Origin: an uncultured Bacillota bacterium
Lineage (GTDB): Bacteria > Bacillota > Clostridia > Oscillospirales > Oscillospiraceae
Length of the DNA: 64,000 nucleotides
NCBI GenBank assembly: GCA_947385365.1
Contig: CANDKT010000001.1
Coordinates: forward strand, 1-64,000
Reading direction: 5' to 3'
In this document: piece after piece, positions 16,989 through 25,566 of the stretch
Layout of the letters: the number at the start of each line of letters is the position of its first letter
Position numbering within the stretch: the stretch's first letter is position 1
Made by a program: the position numbers and the translations under genes
The notes under the pieces: generated by a model
Told to the model about the DNA's origin: nothing
The model's database searches: none
The model's input: the letters and a program-made list of their open reading frames with translations, nothing else

Positions 16989-18197
16989 ATGAAGATCGGA
17001 ATCTACGGCGGAACCTTTAACCCGCCGCACCTGGGTCACCTGGCGGCGGCCCAGACCGCTGTCGACACACTGAAATTAGATAAGCTGCTGCTTATCCCCG
17101 CGGCGTTCCCTCCGCATAAGGCTTTGCCGGAGAATACGCCCGCCCCGGAACACCGTGCGGCTATGGCGGAGAAGCTGGCCGACGTCATCTCCCCGCCCGG
17201 CGTCGCGGAAACTTCCAGCCTGGAACTGGAACGGGATGGCAAAAGCTACACCGCCGATACGCTGGAGATCGTTCAGACGCAGTACCCCGGCGCGGAACTG
17301 TGGCTTCTCATGGGCGCGGATATGTTCCTCACACTACACACATGGTATCAGCCGGAGAAAATTTGCAAACTGGCCCATATCTGCGCCTTCGGGCGGACCG
17401 AACAGGATACCGAGGAGGTTTTTGCACCTCAGCGGGTCTATTTGGCCAAAACTTACAGCGCAAATATCGCGACGATCACTCTGCCCGGCCTGGTGGATAT
17501 CTCTTCCACCCGGCTGCGGGAGCTGCTGGCCAAGGGAGAGGGCCGAACTTATCTGCTCCCGGCGGTCTACGGACACATCCTGATGAACGGTCTCTACGGC
17601 GTCCAGGCCGACCTGAAACATTTGGACCTTCCAGAACTGCGCGCCTGTTCCTACTCCATGATGCGTCAGAAACGCGTGCCGCACGTGATAGGCGTAGAAG
17701 AAGAGGCGGTGCGTCTGGCTCAGCGCTGGGGCGCGGACGTGGAGTTGGCCCGCCGGGCCGGTATTCTGCACGACTGCACCAAATACTGGGAACTGGATCA
17801 GCAGCTGGACACCTGCCGTAAGTACGGCGTGGAACTGGATGAGCTGGAACTGACGGCGGTGAAGTTGCTCCACTCCAAGACCGGGGCGTGTATGGCGCGG
17901 GCGATTTTTGGAGAACCTGATGAGGTGTTTGAGGCGATCTTCTGGCACACGACCGCCAAAGCTAATATGACAACGCTGGAAAAGATCCTCTACCTGGCCG
18001 ACTACATAGAACCAAACCGGACCTTCGACGGCGTGGAACGTATGCGTGTGCTGGCGTATCAGGATCTGGACAAAGCACTGCTCCTGGGCGTGGAGACCAC
18101 CATCCAGGAGATGCGGGACCGCCGTCTGGTGACGCACCGCAGGACCTTGGAAGCACAGCAGTGGCTGAGAGAACACGGGGTAACGACAGAAGGGTGA
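16989..18197 (+). CDS. nadD: NadD-YqeK fusion: nicotinate-nucleotide adenylyltransferase plus HD hydrolase
   Basis: A 402-residue fusion of two enzymes encoded separately in Bacillus. Residues about 1-195 are NadD, which makes deamido-NAD: GGTFNPPHLGH is the nucleotidyl-transfer motif, and ISSTRLREL the C-terminal signature. Residues about 215-390 are a YqeK-type HD domain that in homologues cleaves Ap4A: RVPHVIGVEEEA, then GILHDCTKY (the HD pair), LLHSKTG and ILYLADYIEPNR. The upstream gene's stop is one base away and the LCP gene starts five bases later, so the block is tightly coupled. Joining the two activities suggests co-regulation of NAD synthesis and dinucleotide clearance. Confidence 0.95.
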   Translation: MKIGIYGGTFNPPHLGHLAAAQTAVDTLKLDKLLLIPAAFPPHKALPENTPAPEHRAAMAEKLADVISPPGVAETSSLELERDGKSYTADTLEIVQTQYPGAELWLLMGADMFLTLHTWYQPEKICKLAHICAFGRTEQDTEEVFAPQRVYLAKTYSANIATITLPGLVDISSTRLRELLAKGEGRTYLLPAVYGHILMNGLYGVQADLKHLDLPELRACSYSMMRQKRVPHVIGVEEEAVRLAQRWGADVELARRAGILHDCTKYWELDQQLDTCRKYGVELDELELTAVKLLHSKTGACMARAIFGEPDEVFEAIFWHTTAKANMTTLEKILYLADYIEPNRTFDGVERMRVLAYQDLDKALLLGVETTIQEMRDRRLVTHRRTLEAQQWLREHGVTTEG

Positions 18198-18202
18198 AGA
18201 GC

Positions 18203-19942
18203 ATGAGCAGCAATCAGCAGGGAAAACGACAGAAACAAACAGACAGCCTTTGGCAGCGGTACCGGGGCTGGCTGACGGGTCTGACCCGAGGACAACGAAT
18301 CCGTTACCGCTGCGTCCAGGCGGCGGCCGTGCTGGCTGTGCTGATCGTTGCGGTCGTCCTCACGTTCCGCAGCTGGGTCACGGTGCCGGAAGTCCCCGAT
18401 TTTACCAAAACTCCCGTCCAGAACACCGGGACCACGGGCAACGATACGCCGCAGAACGTGAACAACAGCAGCCAGATCGCTTTCGACGGCGCGGAAATCC
18501 CCGACGTCGCCCGGAGCGGTCGACGGGAAGGTGTGTACACCTTCCTGGTCGTGGGACGCGACGTCGTCAGCGGCGCAACCGATACCATCTTGCTCCTGAC
18601 CTACGACACCAAGGAAAAGACCATCCAAGGGATGAATATCCCCCGCGACACTATGATTAACACCAGCGCGACCAGTAAACGGATCAACTCCGTCTATGCC
18701 CGCAACCGCGGGTCCAAAGATTTGGAAGAGTCCAAACGCGTCAAGCAGGGCATGGACGCGCTGAAGCTCCAAATCGGCAAGCTCACCGGTATCCTGCCCG
18801 ATTTCTACGTCATCGTGGAATGGGACGCGGTGGGCCGCTTGGTGGACGCGCTGGACGGCGTGGAGTTCGAGGTCCCGTGGGATATGAACTACGACGACCC
18901 GGAACAAAACCTGCATATCCATCAAAAAGCCGGCCTGCGCCTCCTGGACGGCGAGGACGCAATGGAAGTCGTCCGCTGGCGGAAAAATAACTCCGGCCGT
19001 TCCCCCGGCGACGTGGGACGGCTGGCCGTGCAGCAGGACTTCCTGAAAGCCGTAGCAAAAAAATGCCTCCAACCCTCCACCTTCCTCCAAGTCCCCGACT
19101 TGGCCCAGATCTTCTTCGAAAACGTGGAAACAGACCTCTCTGTAGGCAATATCCTCGCCTTCGCCCAGCAGGCTTACGGCATGAACCCGGATACCGGCGT
19201 GTCCTTCTCCACCGCCCCGCTGGCCGCCAACTTCCGCTACGGCGGCGCGGATATGGTCACGCTCAACAGCAAAGAACTGCTGGAAGTCCTCAATAACGGC
19301 CTGAATCCTTACCAGAGAGACATCAAAGTCAGCGACCTGGAGTTGCTCTACCGCAACAGCGACGGCAGCTTCGGCGTGACGAAGGGGACCTTGGCGGATT
19401 CCAAAATGGCCCGGCCTGCGGCCTCCAGTACGGGTTCGGCTTCCAAGGGCGATCAGAAGGACGACGACGGCTCGGACGACAGCAAAGCCGATTCCCAAAC
19501 GGGAAGTCAGACGGGTTCTCAGACCGGTTCCCAAACAGGAAACCAGACGGGTTCTCAGACCGGTTCCCAAACGGGAAGCCAGACGGGTTCTCAGACCGGT
19601 TCCCAAACAGGAAGCCAAACCGGTTCCCAGACCGGCGATCAAGACCCGGAACAGGGGAAAGATGATACCCAGATCACGGACCCGGAAGAAAAAGGGGGTT
19701 CCGGCAGCACGAACGCGCCGGAAGACGATACCTCCAAACCTTCCGGCGGCGAACAAAAAGACCCGCCTGATGAGAAGCCCTCCTCCGACGACCCCGTGAA
19801 AATCGACATCGATCCCGATCAGATCTTCCCGGACCCTGACGCCGACAAGACGCCCGAGGACTTCAACACATCCAGCGCGGACGGAACGGAAGAAATGGAA
19901 GTCCTCCCGACCCGTCCGGAAGCGGTGGACCCCGCGGCTTGA
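18203..19942 (+). CDS. LytR-CpsA-Psr (LCP) family cell-wall polymer ligase
   Basis: A 579-residue membrane protein that should transfer lipid-linked polymers (teichoic acid or capsule) onto peptidoglycan. A cytoplasmic N-terminus and a single membrane helix (about 38-58) precede the extracellular LCP domain (about 105-370) with TDTILLLTYD, NIPRDTMI (pyrophosphate-binding Arg), INSVYA and DALDGVEFEVPWDM. After about residue 410 comes a low-complexity tail with twelve (S/N)QTG repeats and acidic Pro/Asp-rich sequence, likely a flexible spacer reaching into the wall. GAAGGGTGA before the ATG at 18203 sets the start. Confidence 0.93.
   Translation: MSSNQQGKRQKQTDSLWQRYRGWLTGLTRGQRIRYRCVQAAAVLAVLIVAVVLTFRSWVTVPEVPDFTKTPVQNTGTTGNDTPQNVNNSSQIAFDGAEIPDVARSGRREGVYTFLVVGRDVVSGATDTILLLTYDTKEKTIQGMNIPRDTMINTSATSKRINSVYARNRGSKDLEESKRVKQGMDALKLQIGKLTGILPDFYVIVEWDAVGRLVDALDGVEFEVPWDMNYDDPEQNLHIHQKAGLRLLDGEDAMEVVRWRKNNSGRSPGDVGRLAVQQDFLKAVAKKCLQPSTFLQVPDLAQIFFENVETDLSVGNILAFAQQAYGMNPDTGVSFSTAPLAANFRYGGADMVTLNSKELLEVLNNGLNPYQRDIKVSDLELLYRNSDGSFGVTKGTLADSKMARPAASSTGSASKGDQKDDDGSDDSKADSQTGSQTGSQTGSQTGNQTGSQTGSQTGSQTGSQTGSQTGSQTGSQTGDQDPEQGKDDTQITDPEEKGGSGSTNAPEDDTSKPSGGEQKDPPDEKPSSDDPVKIDIDPDQIFPDPDADKTPEDFNTSSADGTEEMEVLPTRPEAVDPAA
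19493..19636 (+). repeat. Tandem repeat coding (S/N)QTG, 12 x 12 bp in 36-bp super-units
   Basis: Twelve successive 12-base units within the LCP gene. They group as four 36-base units (TCCCAAAC.., AG.CAGACGG.., TCTCAGACC..), indicating expansion by duplication of a three-unit block. Copy number can change in steps of 36 bases without breaking the frame. Confidence 0.85.
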
Positions 19943-20041
19943 GCCGCGGACAGAACGCGCAATCCATACGTCTGCCCCGCGCAGGCGAGGTTTTGGAACG
20001 ATCCAATCCGACAAGGAAAATATAGAAAGGAGCGGAATTAT

Positions 20042-20401
20042 TTGACACCATACGAGATGGCGATCCGGTTGGCAAAGGCTCTGGACGGAAAAAAAGGGGA
20101 GGAGATCAAGGTCCTGAAAACAGAGGGCCTGACCACTCTGTGCGACTACTTCGTCCTGTGTACCGCGACGTCCAACACGCAGATCAAGGCCATGTCCGAC
20201 GCCTGCGAAGAGGCTATGGAACAGGTCGGGGAGCAGGCCCACCACATCGAAGGACACCGGGACGGTACCTGGCTGCTGATGGACTTCTCCAGCGTGGTGG
20301 TCCACGTCTTCACCGACGAGGCGCGGAAGTTCTACGACTTAGAACGCCTCTGGGGCGACGCGCAGGAGATCGACCTCACCGATGCCTTGAAGCCAGAATA
20401 A
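20042..20401 (+). CDS. rsfS: Ribosomal silencing factor RsfS
   Basis: A 119-residue RsfS/Iojap protein that binds uL14 and prevents subunit joining when nutrients are scarce. Family motifs are visible: ALDGKKGEEIKVL, CDYFVLCTATSNTQIKA (with the DYF core), GTWLLMDFSSVVVHVF and the C-terminal YDLERLWGDA. The apparent start is TTG at 20042 with AAAGGAG 10 bases upstream; the next ATG (20057) would remove the usual first helix. It closes the nadD-yqeK / LCP block after a 99-base spacer without recognised features, and ends at a strong terminator. Confidence 0.95.
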   Translation: MTPYEMAIRLAKALDGKKGEEIKVLKTEGLTTLCDYFVLCTATSNTQIKAMSDACEEAMEQVGEQAHHIEGHRDGTWLLMDFSSVVVHVFTDEARKFYDLERLWGDAQEIDLTDALKPE

Positions 20402-20407
20402 AAACGC

Positions 20408-20440
20408 CCGGCGGATGACACGTCATCCGCCGGTTTTTTT
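20408..20440. terminator. Bidirectional Rho-independent terminator
   Basis: An 11-base-pair stem (CCGGCGGATGA / TCATCCGCCGG, loop CACG) followed by seven T on the plus strand and GTTTTTA on the minus strand. Its right arm contains the stop codon of the convergent lipid kinase gene. Confidence 0.9.
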
Positions 20441-21358
20441 GCCCGCTTCCAGTTCTGGAACCGGCCGCTTGCCTCGTATGATATTCAGAGCGCGGGGGCA
20501 GTTGACGACTTCGTTGATCTCCTGCGTGCCGCCGTACTCGCCGTCGATGGTCCACGGGAGCGGTTTCTCGCAGGTGAAGACCATGTGCGAAGCCTGGAAG
20601 TGAATCCGCGCCCCCGCGCTAACGGGGGTTTGAAGCAGCAGCGTCTGGAAACTGTTGGCTACGTCCGCGATGCTCACCGGCTTTTTGATGAGGTCCACTT
20701 CAAACAGTCCGTCGTCCAGCACGACGTGTTCGCTGCTGGTCAGCCGGATGCCGCCGATGGAATAGGCGTTGCTCACCATGCCGAAGTAGAAGTCGTCTTC
20801 CAACTCGTTCCCGTCGTAGTCCACCTTCAAGTGGAAGGGCGTGATGGTGGGCAGGGAAGCGATGCCCTCCATGATGTAGGCCAAGTGCCCGAAGGTGTTT
20901 TTCAAGTCCTGCGGCGTGTCGTAGGCCACCTGGGTGAACGCCCCGAACGCGGCCACGTAGACGAACGGCTGTCCGTTGAGCTTTCCGATGTCGCTGGCGT
21001 AGGGCGTGCTGGCCCCGGCGGCTAAGGAAGCGGCCTGGATGGGGATCTTGGGCAGGTTCAGGTTGACGGCGCAGTCGTTGGTCGAACCGAAGGGGATGTA
21101 CCCCAAAAGAGGCGGGTCCTCCAGCTCCATCAGCCCGGAGACCGTCTCGCTGAGCGTCCCGTCGCCGCCCGCGCACACCACCCGGTCAAATTGCGGCGAC
21201 AGCTCCTTCGCCGCCCGGGCGGCGTCCCCGCGGCACTGCGTCGGGTACGCTGAAACCAGCCATCCCGCTTGTGTGAATACGTTCAGAATGGGAGATAAAC
21301 CTTCCGCCACCCGCCCCTTCCCGGAAGCCGGGTTGTAGATAAACAGCAGCCTCTGCAC
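20423..21358 (-). CDS. Diacylglycerol kinase-family lipid kinase
   Basis: A 311-residue DagK/YegS-type kinase, normal length. The catalytic domain starts LLFIYNPASGKG and carries the nucleotide motif VVCAGGDGTLSE, followed by GYIPFGSTNDCA; the C-terminal beta domain has VDYDGNELEDDFYFG and TIDGEYGG. Such enzymes phosphorylate diacylglycerol for phospholipid recycling, often after lipoteichoic acid synthesis. The start is GTG at 21358, nine bases after AAGGAGG. It is transcribed alone from the promoter at 21419-21446. Confidence 0.93.
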   Translation of the reverse strand: MQRLLFIYNPASGKGRVAEGLSPILNVFTQAGWLVSAYPTQCRGDAARAAKELSPQFDRVVCAGGDGTLSETVSGLMELEDPPLLGYIPFGSTNDCAVNLNLPKIPIQAASLAAGASTPYASDIGKLNGQPFVYVAAFGAFTQVAYDTPQDLKNTFGHLAYIMEGIASLPTITPFHLKVDYDGNELEDDFYFGMVSNAYSIGGIRLTSSEHVVLDDGLFEVDLIKKPVSIADVANSFQTLLLQTPVSAGARIHFQASHMVFTCEKPLPWTIDGEYGGTQEINEVVNCPRALNIIRGKRPVPELEAGKKTGG

Positions 21359-21418
21359 GCGTATGCGCCTCCTTCTCGAAACCCAAGGCCCTTGTCCATT
21401 CCTCCAGGGATTACCACT

Positions 21419-21446
21419 ATTATAGGAAGTACCCGCAAAAAATCAA
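21419..21446 (-). promoter_or_regulatory. Promoter of the lipid kinase gene
   Basis: On the minus strand TTGATT (21441-21446), a 16-base spacer and TATAAT (21419-21424). The rest of the divergent gap up to 21535 is AT-rich with no other clear element. Confidence 0.6.
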
Positions 21447-21535
21447 GGCGTTTCCTGTAAGATTTATAGTTTCTTAATTTTTACCCGTTTCCAGAGGAAA
21501 CCAGACGTCTTAATCAAATTTTTATCCTTGAGGTC

Positions 21536-21564
21536 TTGCATGAGCGGTGAAAAACAGGTAAAAT
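21536..21564 (+). promoter_or_regulatory. Promoter of azlCD
   Basis: TTGCAT (21536-21541), a 17-base spacer and TAAAAT (21559-21564), 34 bases before azlC. Confidence 0.6.
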
Positions 21565-21597
21565 AAAGGACAAACCTTTCACAGTGGGGGAGTAAGC

Positions 21598-22314
21598 ATG
21601 AGTCGGAAAAGTTTGGCCGCCGCGTTTCCAGTGACCGTCCCGGTGCTGATGGGGTATCTGGCGATTGGAATGGCGTTCGGGTTGATGCTCCAGTCGGCGG
21701 GCTACGGCGTGGCCTGGGCCTTCCTGATGAGCTTGACCATCTACGCCGGGTCCGGACAGTACCTCGGCGTCTCCCTGCTGGCCTCCGGCGCGCCCCTGAC
21801 CCAAGTGGCGTTCCTCACCCTGATGATAAACTTCCGCCACCTGGTCTACGGACTGTCTATGCTGGAAAAATTCCGGGGCATGGGCCCGCGGAAGCTCTAC
21901 ATGATCTTTTCCCTGACTGACGAGACCTACGCCCTCCTCAGCTCCGCCCAAGCCCCCGCGGGCGTCCGGGAACATGACTTCTACTTCTCCGTCGCCCTGC
22001 TGAATCACAGCTATTGGATCGCCGGCTCCGTCATCGGCTCCTTGGCGGGCGCGGCGCTGGGATTCGACACTACAGGAGTGGACTTCGCCATGACCGCCCT
22101 GTTTCTGGTCATCGCCGTGGGCCAGTGGCGGGCCGCGGGCAGTCATCTGCCCGCTCTTCTGGGCGGTGCGGCAACGCTGGTCAGTCTGCTCCTGGTAGGC
22201 GCAGAAGATATGCTGCTGCCAGCCCTGGGCGTCATCGTATTCGCACTGGCCCTGCTGCGCTCCCGTCTGGAAGCCTGCCCGCGCCAGTCCAGAAAACAGG
22301 AGGTGCATTCTTGA
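21598..22314 (+). CDS. azlC: Branched-chain amino acid exporter large subunit AzlC
   Basis: A 238-residue integral membrane protein of the AzlC family, which with AzlD exports branched-chain amino acids and analogues. It has five or more hydrophobic segments and the family signature FGLMLQSAGYGVAWAFLMS, then YAGSGQYLGVSLL and NFRHLVYGLSM. The ATG at 21598 follows GGGGGAG. The stop overlaps the azlD start by one base, so translation is coupled. The usual AzlB/Lrp regulator is not adjacent. Confidence 0.95.
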   Translation: MSRKSLAAAFPVTVPVLMGYLAIGMAFGLMLQSAGYGVAWAFLMSLTIYAGSGQYLGVSLLASGAPLTQVAFLTLMINFRHLVYGLSMLEKFRGMGPRKLYMIFSLTDETYALLSSAQAPAGVREHDFYFSVALLNHSYWIAGSVIGSLAGAALGFDTTGVDFAMTALFLVIAVGQWRAAGSHLPALLGGAATLVSLLLVGAEDMLLPALGVIVFALALLRSRLEACPRQSRKQEVHS

Positions 22315-22646
22315 TGCTCACCCCCGGACAGGCTCTGGCTTCTATTGCCGTCATGGCCGCCGTAACCTTTTTTACCCGCGCACTGCCCTTTTTATTCTTC
22401 GACCGGGGCGGAAACCCGCCGAAACTGGTGTTGTACCTGGGACAGGTCCTGCCTCCGGCCATTATCGCGATGCTCATCGTCTACTGCCTGCGCGGCATGA
22501 CCTTCCACACGCCAGCTGGATGGCTCCCGCCTCTGCTGGCCGGAGGGACTGCGGTAGCCCTCCACATCTGGAAGGGTAACGACCTGTTGTCCATATTCGG
22601 CGCGACCGTGCTGTATATGGTCCTGGTGCAGGGCGTGTTTGGCTGA
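22314..22646 (+). CDS. azlD: Branched-chain amino acid exporter small subunit AzlD
   Basis: A 110-residue protein with four hydrophobic segments, the AzlD size and profile: FFTRALPFLFF near residues 19-29, VLPPAIIAMLIVYCL in the middle and a C-terminal GATVLYMVLVQGVFG helix. It overlaps azlC by one base; AGGAGGTGC upstream of the ATG at 22314 is the ribosome site. Together they should form the efflux pair. Confidence 0.93.
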   Translation: MLTPGQALASIAVMAAVTFFTRALPFLFFDRGGNPPKLVLYLGQVLPPAIIAMLIVYCLRGMTFHTPAGWLPPLLAGGTAVALHIWKGNDLLSIFGATVLYMVLVQGVFG

Positions 22647-22690
22647 ACGTCACAAGCCCGGCTCACGCCGGGAAACGAGGAGAGTTGGAA

Positions 22691-23665
22691 ATGGAAGCGC
22701 AAGACGCACAGCGTCTGGAACAGCTGGACGACCAGCTGCGCCAGCTCCTGCGGGAGCGGGTGGATTTGACCGCCGGTCCCAGCGGCGGCAGCAGCGGCTA
22801 CGACCGGTGCCGGGAAGCTATGGCCGCCGGACGGCGGCCTGTGACGCGCCCGCGGGTCGTCTATCAGGGCGTGCCGGGAGCCTACAGCGAAATGGCCGTA
22901 TTGAGCTTTTTCGGCCCGGAAACGGACTGCAAGGGCCTGGAACGGTTCGAGGACGCCTTCGAGGCGGTCCGCCTGGGAAAGGCCGACTACGCCGTCCTTC
23001 CTATTGAGAACAGCTCCACCGGAGCGATCCGTCAGGTCTACGAGCTGCTCACCGAGTACGCCCACTACATCGTGGGAGAGGACACCGTTCAGGTGGAACA
23101 CTGCCTGATGGCCCCCCGAGGCGCGTCCCTGGACACCATCACCCAAGTCTACTCCCACGAACAGGGCCTGTTTCAAAGTGACCGCTTCCTGGCCAAGCAC
23201 CCCGAGTGGAAACAGATCCCCTTCGGCGATACCGCGGGCAGCGCCCGTTATGTGGCCCAGACCGGGGACGTCTCCAAAGCCGCGATTGGGTCCGCCCGGG
23301 CCGCGGAGCTGTACGGTTTGGAGATTCTCTGCCGGAAAACCAACCACAACCGGAATAACACCACTCGTTTCGTGGTCATCTCCCCGGTCATGGAGCTGCG
23401 GCCCGGCGCGGATAAGATCGCCGCGGTTCTCTCCACTCCGCACGAGGTGGGCGCGTTGCAGCGCATCCTGACCGTCTGTATGCTCCACGGGCTGAACCTG
23501 GTGAAGCTGGAGTCCCGGCCAATGCCCGAGAAAAGTTGGGAGTACCTGTTTTTCGTGGAATTTACCGGTTCGCTCACTGCGCCGGGTATGGATCAGGCTT
23601 TGCAGGAATTGGCCCGCTCCACCGCTTATCTGCGTATCCTGGGAAATTTCAGGGGCAATATATGA
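22691..23665 (+). CDS. pheA: Prephenate dehydratase with a shortened N-terminal chorismate-mutase-like helix
   Basis: Converts prephenate to phenylpyruvate for phenylalanine synthesis; 324 residues. The dehydratase domain (about 53-230) has YQGVPGAYSEMA, LPIENSSTGAI, ITQVYSHEQGL and the catalytic NNTTRFVVIS. An ACT domain follows (about 240-320: STPHEVGALQRIL, KLESRPMPEKSWEYLFFVE, the Phe-sensing ESRP motif). Residues 7-27 (AQRLEQLDDQLRQLL..RV) resemble the first helix of AroQ chorismate mutase, but the remaining helices are missing and a Gly/Ser-rich linker replaces them. The ATG at 22691 with GAGGAG upstream was preferred to TTG 22685. Its stop overlaps the next gene (ATGA). Confidence 0.92.
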   Translation: MEAQDAQRLEQLDDQLRQLLRERVDLTAGPSGGSSGYDRCREAMAAGRRPVTRPRVVYQGVPGAYSEMAVLSFFGPETDCKGLERFEDAFEAVRLGKADYAVLPIENSSTGAIRQVYELLTEYAHYIVGEDTVQVEHCLMAPRGASLDTITQVYSHEQGLFQSDRFLAKHPEWKQIPFGDTAGSARYVAQTGDVSKAAIGSARAAELYGLEILCRKTNHNRNNTTRFVVISPVMELRPGADKIAAVLSTPHEVGALQRILTVCMLHGLNLVKLESRPMPEKSWEYLFFVEFTGSLTAPGMDQALQELARSTAYLRILGNFRGNI

Positions 23666-24402
23666 GAGCCCAGAACGTATTGATTACTGGGGCGTCCGGC
23701 GAGATCGGCGCGGCCTGCGCCCGGCTGTTCGCCCAGGAGGGCTGGAACGTGGGCCTGCACTACAACCGGGACCAGGATTCCGCCTTGCGCTTGGCGGAGA
23801 CGTTGTCGGAACTCCGCGTGCGGGCGGTCCCCCTTCAAGCGGACGTGTCCGACTCCGGACAGGCGGCGCGGCTGGTCCAAGAGGCGGGGTCCGCCTTGGG
23901 ACCTCTGGACGCGTTGGTCTGCGCCGCGGGATTCGCCCTGCCTCAGCAGTTGCTCACCGATACCACGGACCAGCAGTGGCGGCAGGTGATGGGGACCGAT
24001 CTGGACGGGATGTTTTACACGATACGCGCCGCCGTGCCGGGCATGGTGCATCAGAAACGGGGCGCGGTCGTGACCATTTCTTCGATGTGGGGCGTGACGG
24101 GCGGCTCCTGTGAAGCCCCCTACTCCGCCGCGAAAGCGGGAGTGATTGGGCTGACCAAGGCGTTGGCAAAGGAGTTGGGTCCGTCCAACATCCGCGTGAA
24201 CTGCGTGGCGCCCGGCGTGATCGAGACCAAAATGAACCGCCACCTGCGTCCGGAAGATCTGGCGGCGTTGGCGGAGGAGACCCCGCTATGCCGCGTCGGA
24301 CAGCCGGAGGAGACCGCGCAAGCGGTCGTGTTTCTGGCCTCGGACCGCGCTTCGTTCATCACCGGGCAGGTACTCCGGGTGGACGGCGGTATGGTGATCT
24401 GA
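23662..24402 (+). CDS. SDR-family 3-oxoacyl-ACP reductase-like protein
   Basis: A 246-residue short-chain dehydrogenase of FabG type. It has the NADP-binding TGASGEIGAACA, the NNAG-equivalent VCAAGFA (Asn replaced), catalytic Ser in TISSMWG, YSAAKAG (Tyr and Lys) and the C-terminal ITGQVLRVDGGM. It overlaps pheA by four bases, an unusual partner for a fatty-acid enzyme and no fab genes are near, so its substrate may be something other than acyl-ACP. Start ATG 23662 is fixed by the overlap and the standard N-terminus QNVLITGASG. Confidence 0.9.
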   Translation: MRAQNVLITGASGEIGAACARLFAQEGWNVGLHYNRDQDSALRLAETLSELRVRAVPLQADVSDSGQAARLVQEAGSALGPLDALVCAAGFALPQQLLTDTTDQQWRQVMGTDLDGMFYTIRAAVPGMVHQKRGAVVTISSMWGVTGGSCEAPYSAAKAGVIGLTKALAKELGPSNIRVNCVAPGVIETKMNRHLRPEDLAALAEETPLCRVGQPEETAQAVVFLASDRASFITGQVLRVDGGMVI

Positions 24403-24441
24403 CAGCGTTCGGATAAGCAAAAATTCGTTAGGAGGATGGAG

Positions 24442-25566
24442 ATGGGGCGTTCTCGCAGCGGGTACAGTACCTATCGCGGCCGTCGGACCTTCACGGACGT
24501 GCTGAAAATCATTGCAGGGATCTTGCTGCTGCTGGTGGTGCTGCTGGTGGCGGCTATGTGGTTCGGCCAGCGGTACCTGGTCCAGCAGCCTGACGGCACC
24601 GTGCGGTTGGAGCTGCCGTTTTTCCAGCGGGACCCGCCTGCGGGTCCGCAAGTCCCGGACGATTCCGACACGCCGGACGGCTCTGGCACACCGGACGGCT
24701 CTGGCTCCGCCGCGCCCGACGGAAGCGCACAGCCGCCCGACGGGAGCGGTGACGTCACGCCGGAAACGCCGGAGAAGAACATGACAGCGATTCAACTGCC
24801 CCTGTCCGCGGTGCTGGACGGGAGCGCCGCGCAGCGGTTGGAGCAGGCGGGCGCGGACGCCTTGGTCCTGGAGGTCAAGGGCGAGGACGGAAAGTTGATC
24901 TGGCACTCCCCGGAGAATTTCGCGACGTTCGGCGACATCAACGGACCGGAGGAGGTCAACGGACAGCTCCTTCAGTGGAATCAAGGGGATGTGTACACCG
25001 TTGCGCGGGTATGCTGCTTCCGGGACAACACGCTGCCTTACCAGCGGAACGCCGCCGCGCTCCGCTCACCGAAGGGGAACTGGCGGGACGAGAAAGGTCT
25101 GCGCTGGCTCAACCCCGGCAGCGAGGATGTAGTCGATTACCTGTCCGGCCTGTGCGGCGAACTGGCCGCGCTGGGCTTTGACGAGATCCTGTTGGACTGC
25201 TGCACCTACCCGGTGGAGGGCAAGCTGAAAAACGTGGCCAGCGCAGGGTTAGGGGACAGTCAGACCATCCGCGACTTCCTGGACCGGATGGAGGCCGCCG
25301 CCGCGCCGTATGGAGCCGTGGTGTCGGTGCAGCTGAAGAGCGGCATCCTGACCGGCGAGCTGCCTGGGAGCGGTCTGACCGCGGAGCGATTGGAGGCGGG
25401 TTCGGGACGCATCTGGCTGGACGGCGGAGGCATGGTCTCCGATCCGGAAGGTCTGCTGACCGGCGCGGGGATCTCCAACGCGAGCGGGCGGTTCGTGGAA
25501 GTCACCGCCCAACTGCGGGAGGGCGTCGCCTGGCCGCAGGCTGTTCTGAACACGGACGCGCCCTGA
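24442..25566 (+). CDS. Membrane-anchored DUF4015-like putative glycoside hydrolase
   Basis: A 374-residue protein with a short cytoplasmic N-terminus, one membrane helix (about 25-43) and an extracellular Asp/Gly/Ser/Pro linker (repeats of DGSG). It ends in a TIM-barrel-like domain of the putative glycosidase group known as DUF4015. Matching stretches are ARVCCFRDNTLPYQR, GNWRDEKGLRWLNPGS and LAALGFDEILLDCCTYPVEG. Where relatives have a DYVRFP-like segment this protein has DCCTYP, so the active site may be altered. Start ATG 24442 is preferred because AGGAGG abuts the ATG at 24436. The enzyme reaction of this family is not established. Confidence 0.72.
   Translation: MGRSRSGYSTYRGRRTFTDVLKIIAGILLLLVVLLVAAMWFGQRYLVQQPDGTVRLELPFFQRDPPAGPQVPDDSDTPDGSGTPDGSGSAAPDGSAQPPDGSGDVTPETPEKNMTAIQLPLSAVLDGSAAQRLEQAGADALVLEVKGEDGKLIWHSPENFATFGDINGPEEVNGQLLQWNQGDVYTVARVCCFRDNTLPYQRNAAALRSPKGNWRDEKGLRWLNPGSEDVVDYLSGLCGELAALGFDEILLDCCTYPVEGKLKNVASAGLGDSQTIRDFLDRMEAAAAPYGAVVSVQLKSGILTGELPGSGLTAERLEAGSGRIWLDGGGMVSDPEGLLTGAGISNASGRFVEVTAQLREGVAWPQAVLNTDAP

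Noticed and set aside
19493..19636. Short direct repeats considered as CRISPR or an iteron
   Set aside because: The units are contiguous 12-base codon repeats without spacers inside the LCP gene.
18059..20305. A 748-codon open frame on the minus strand
   Set aside because: Shadow of nadD-yqeK, the LCP gene and rsfS, all with clear family motifs on the plus strand.
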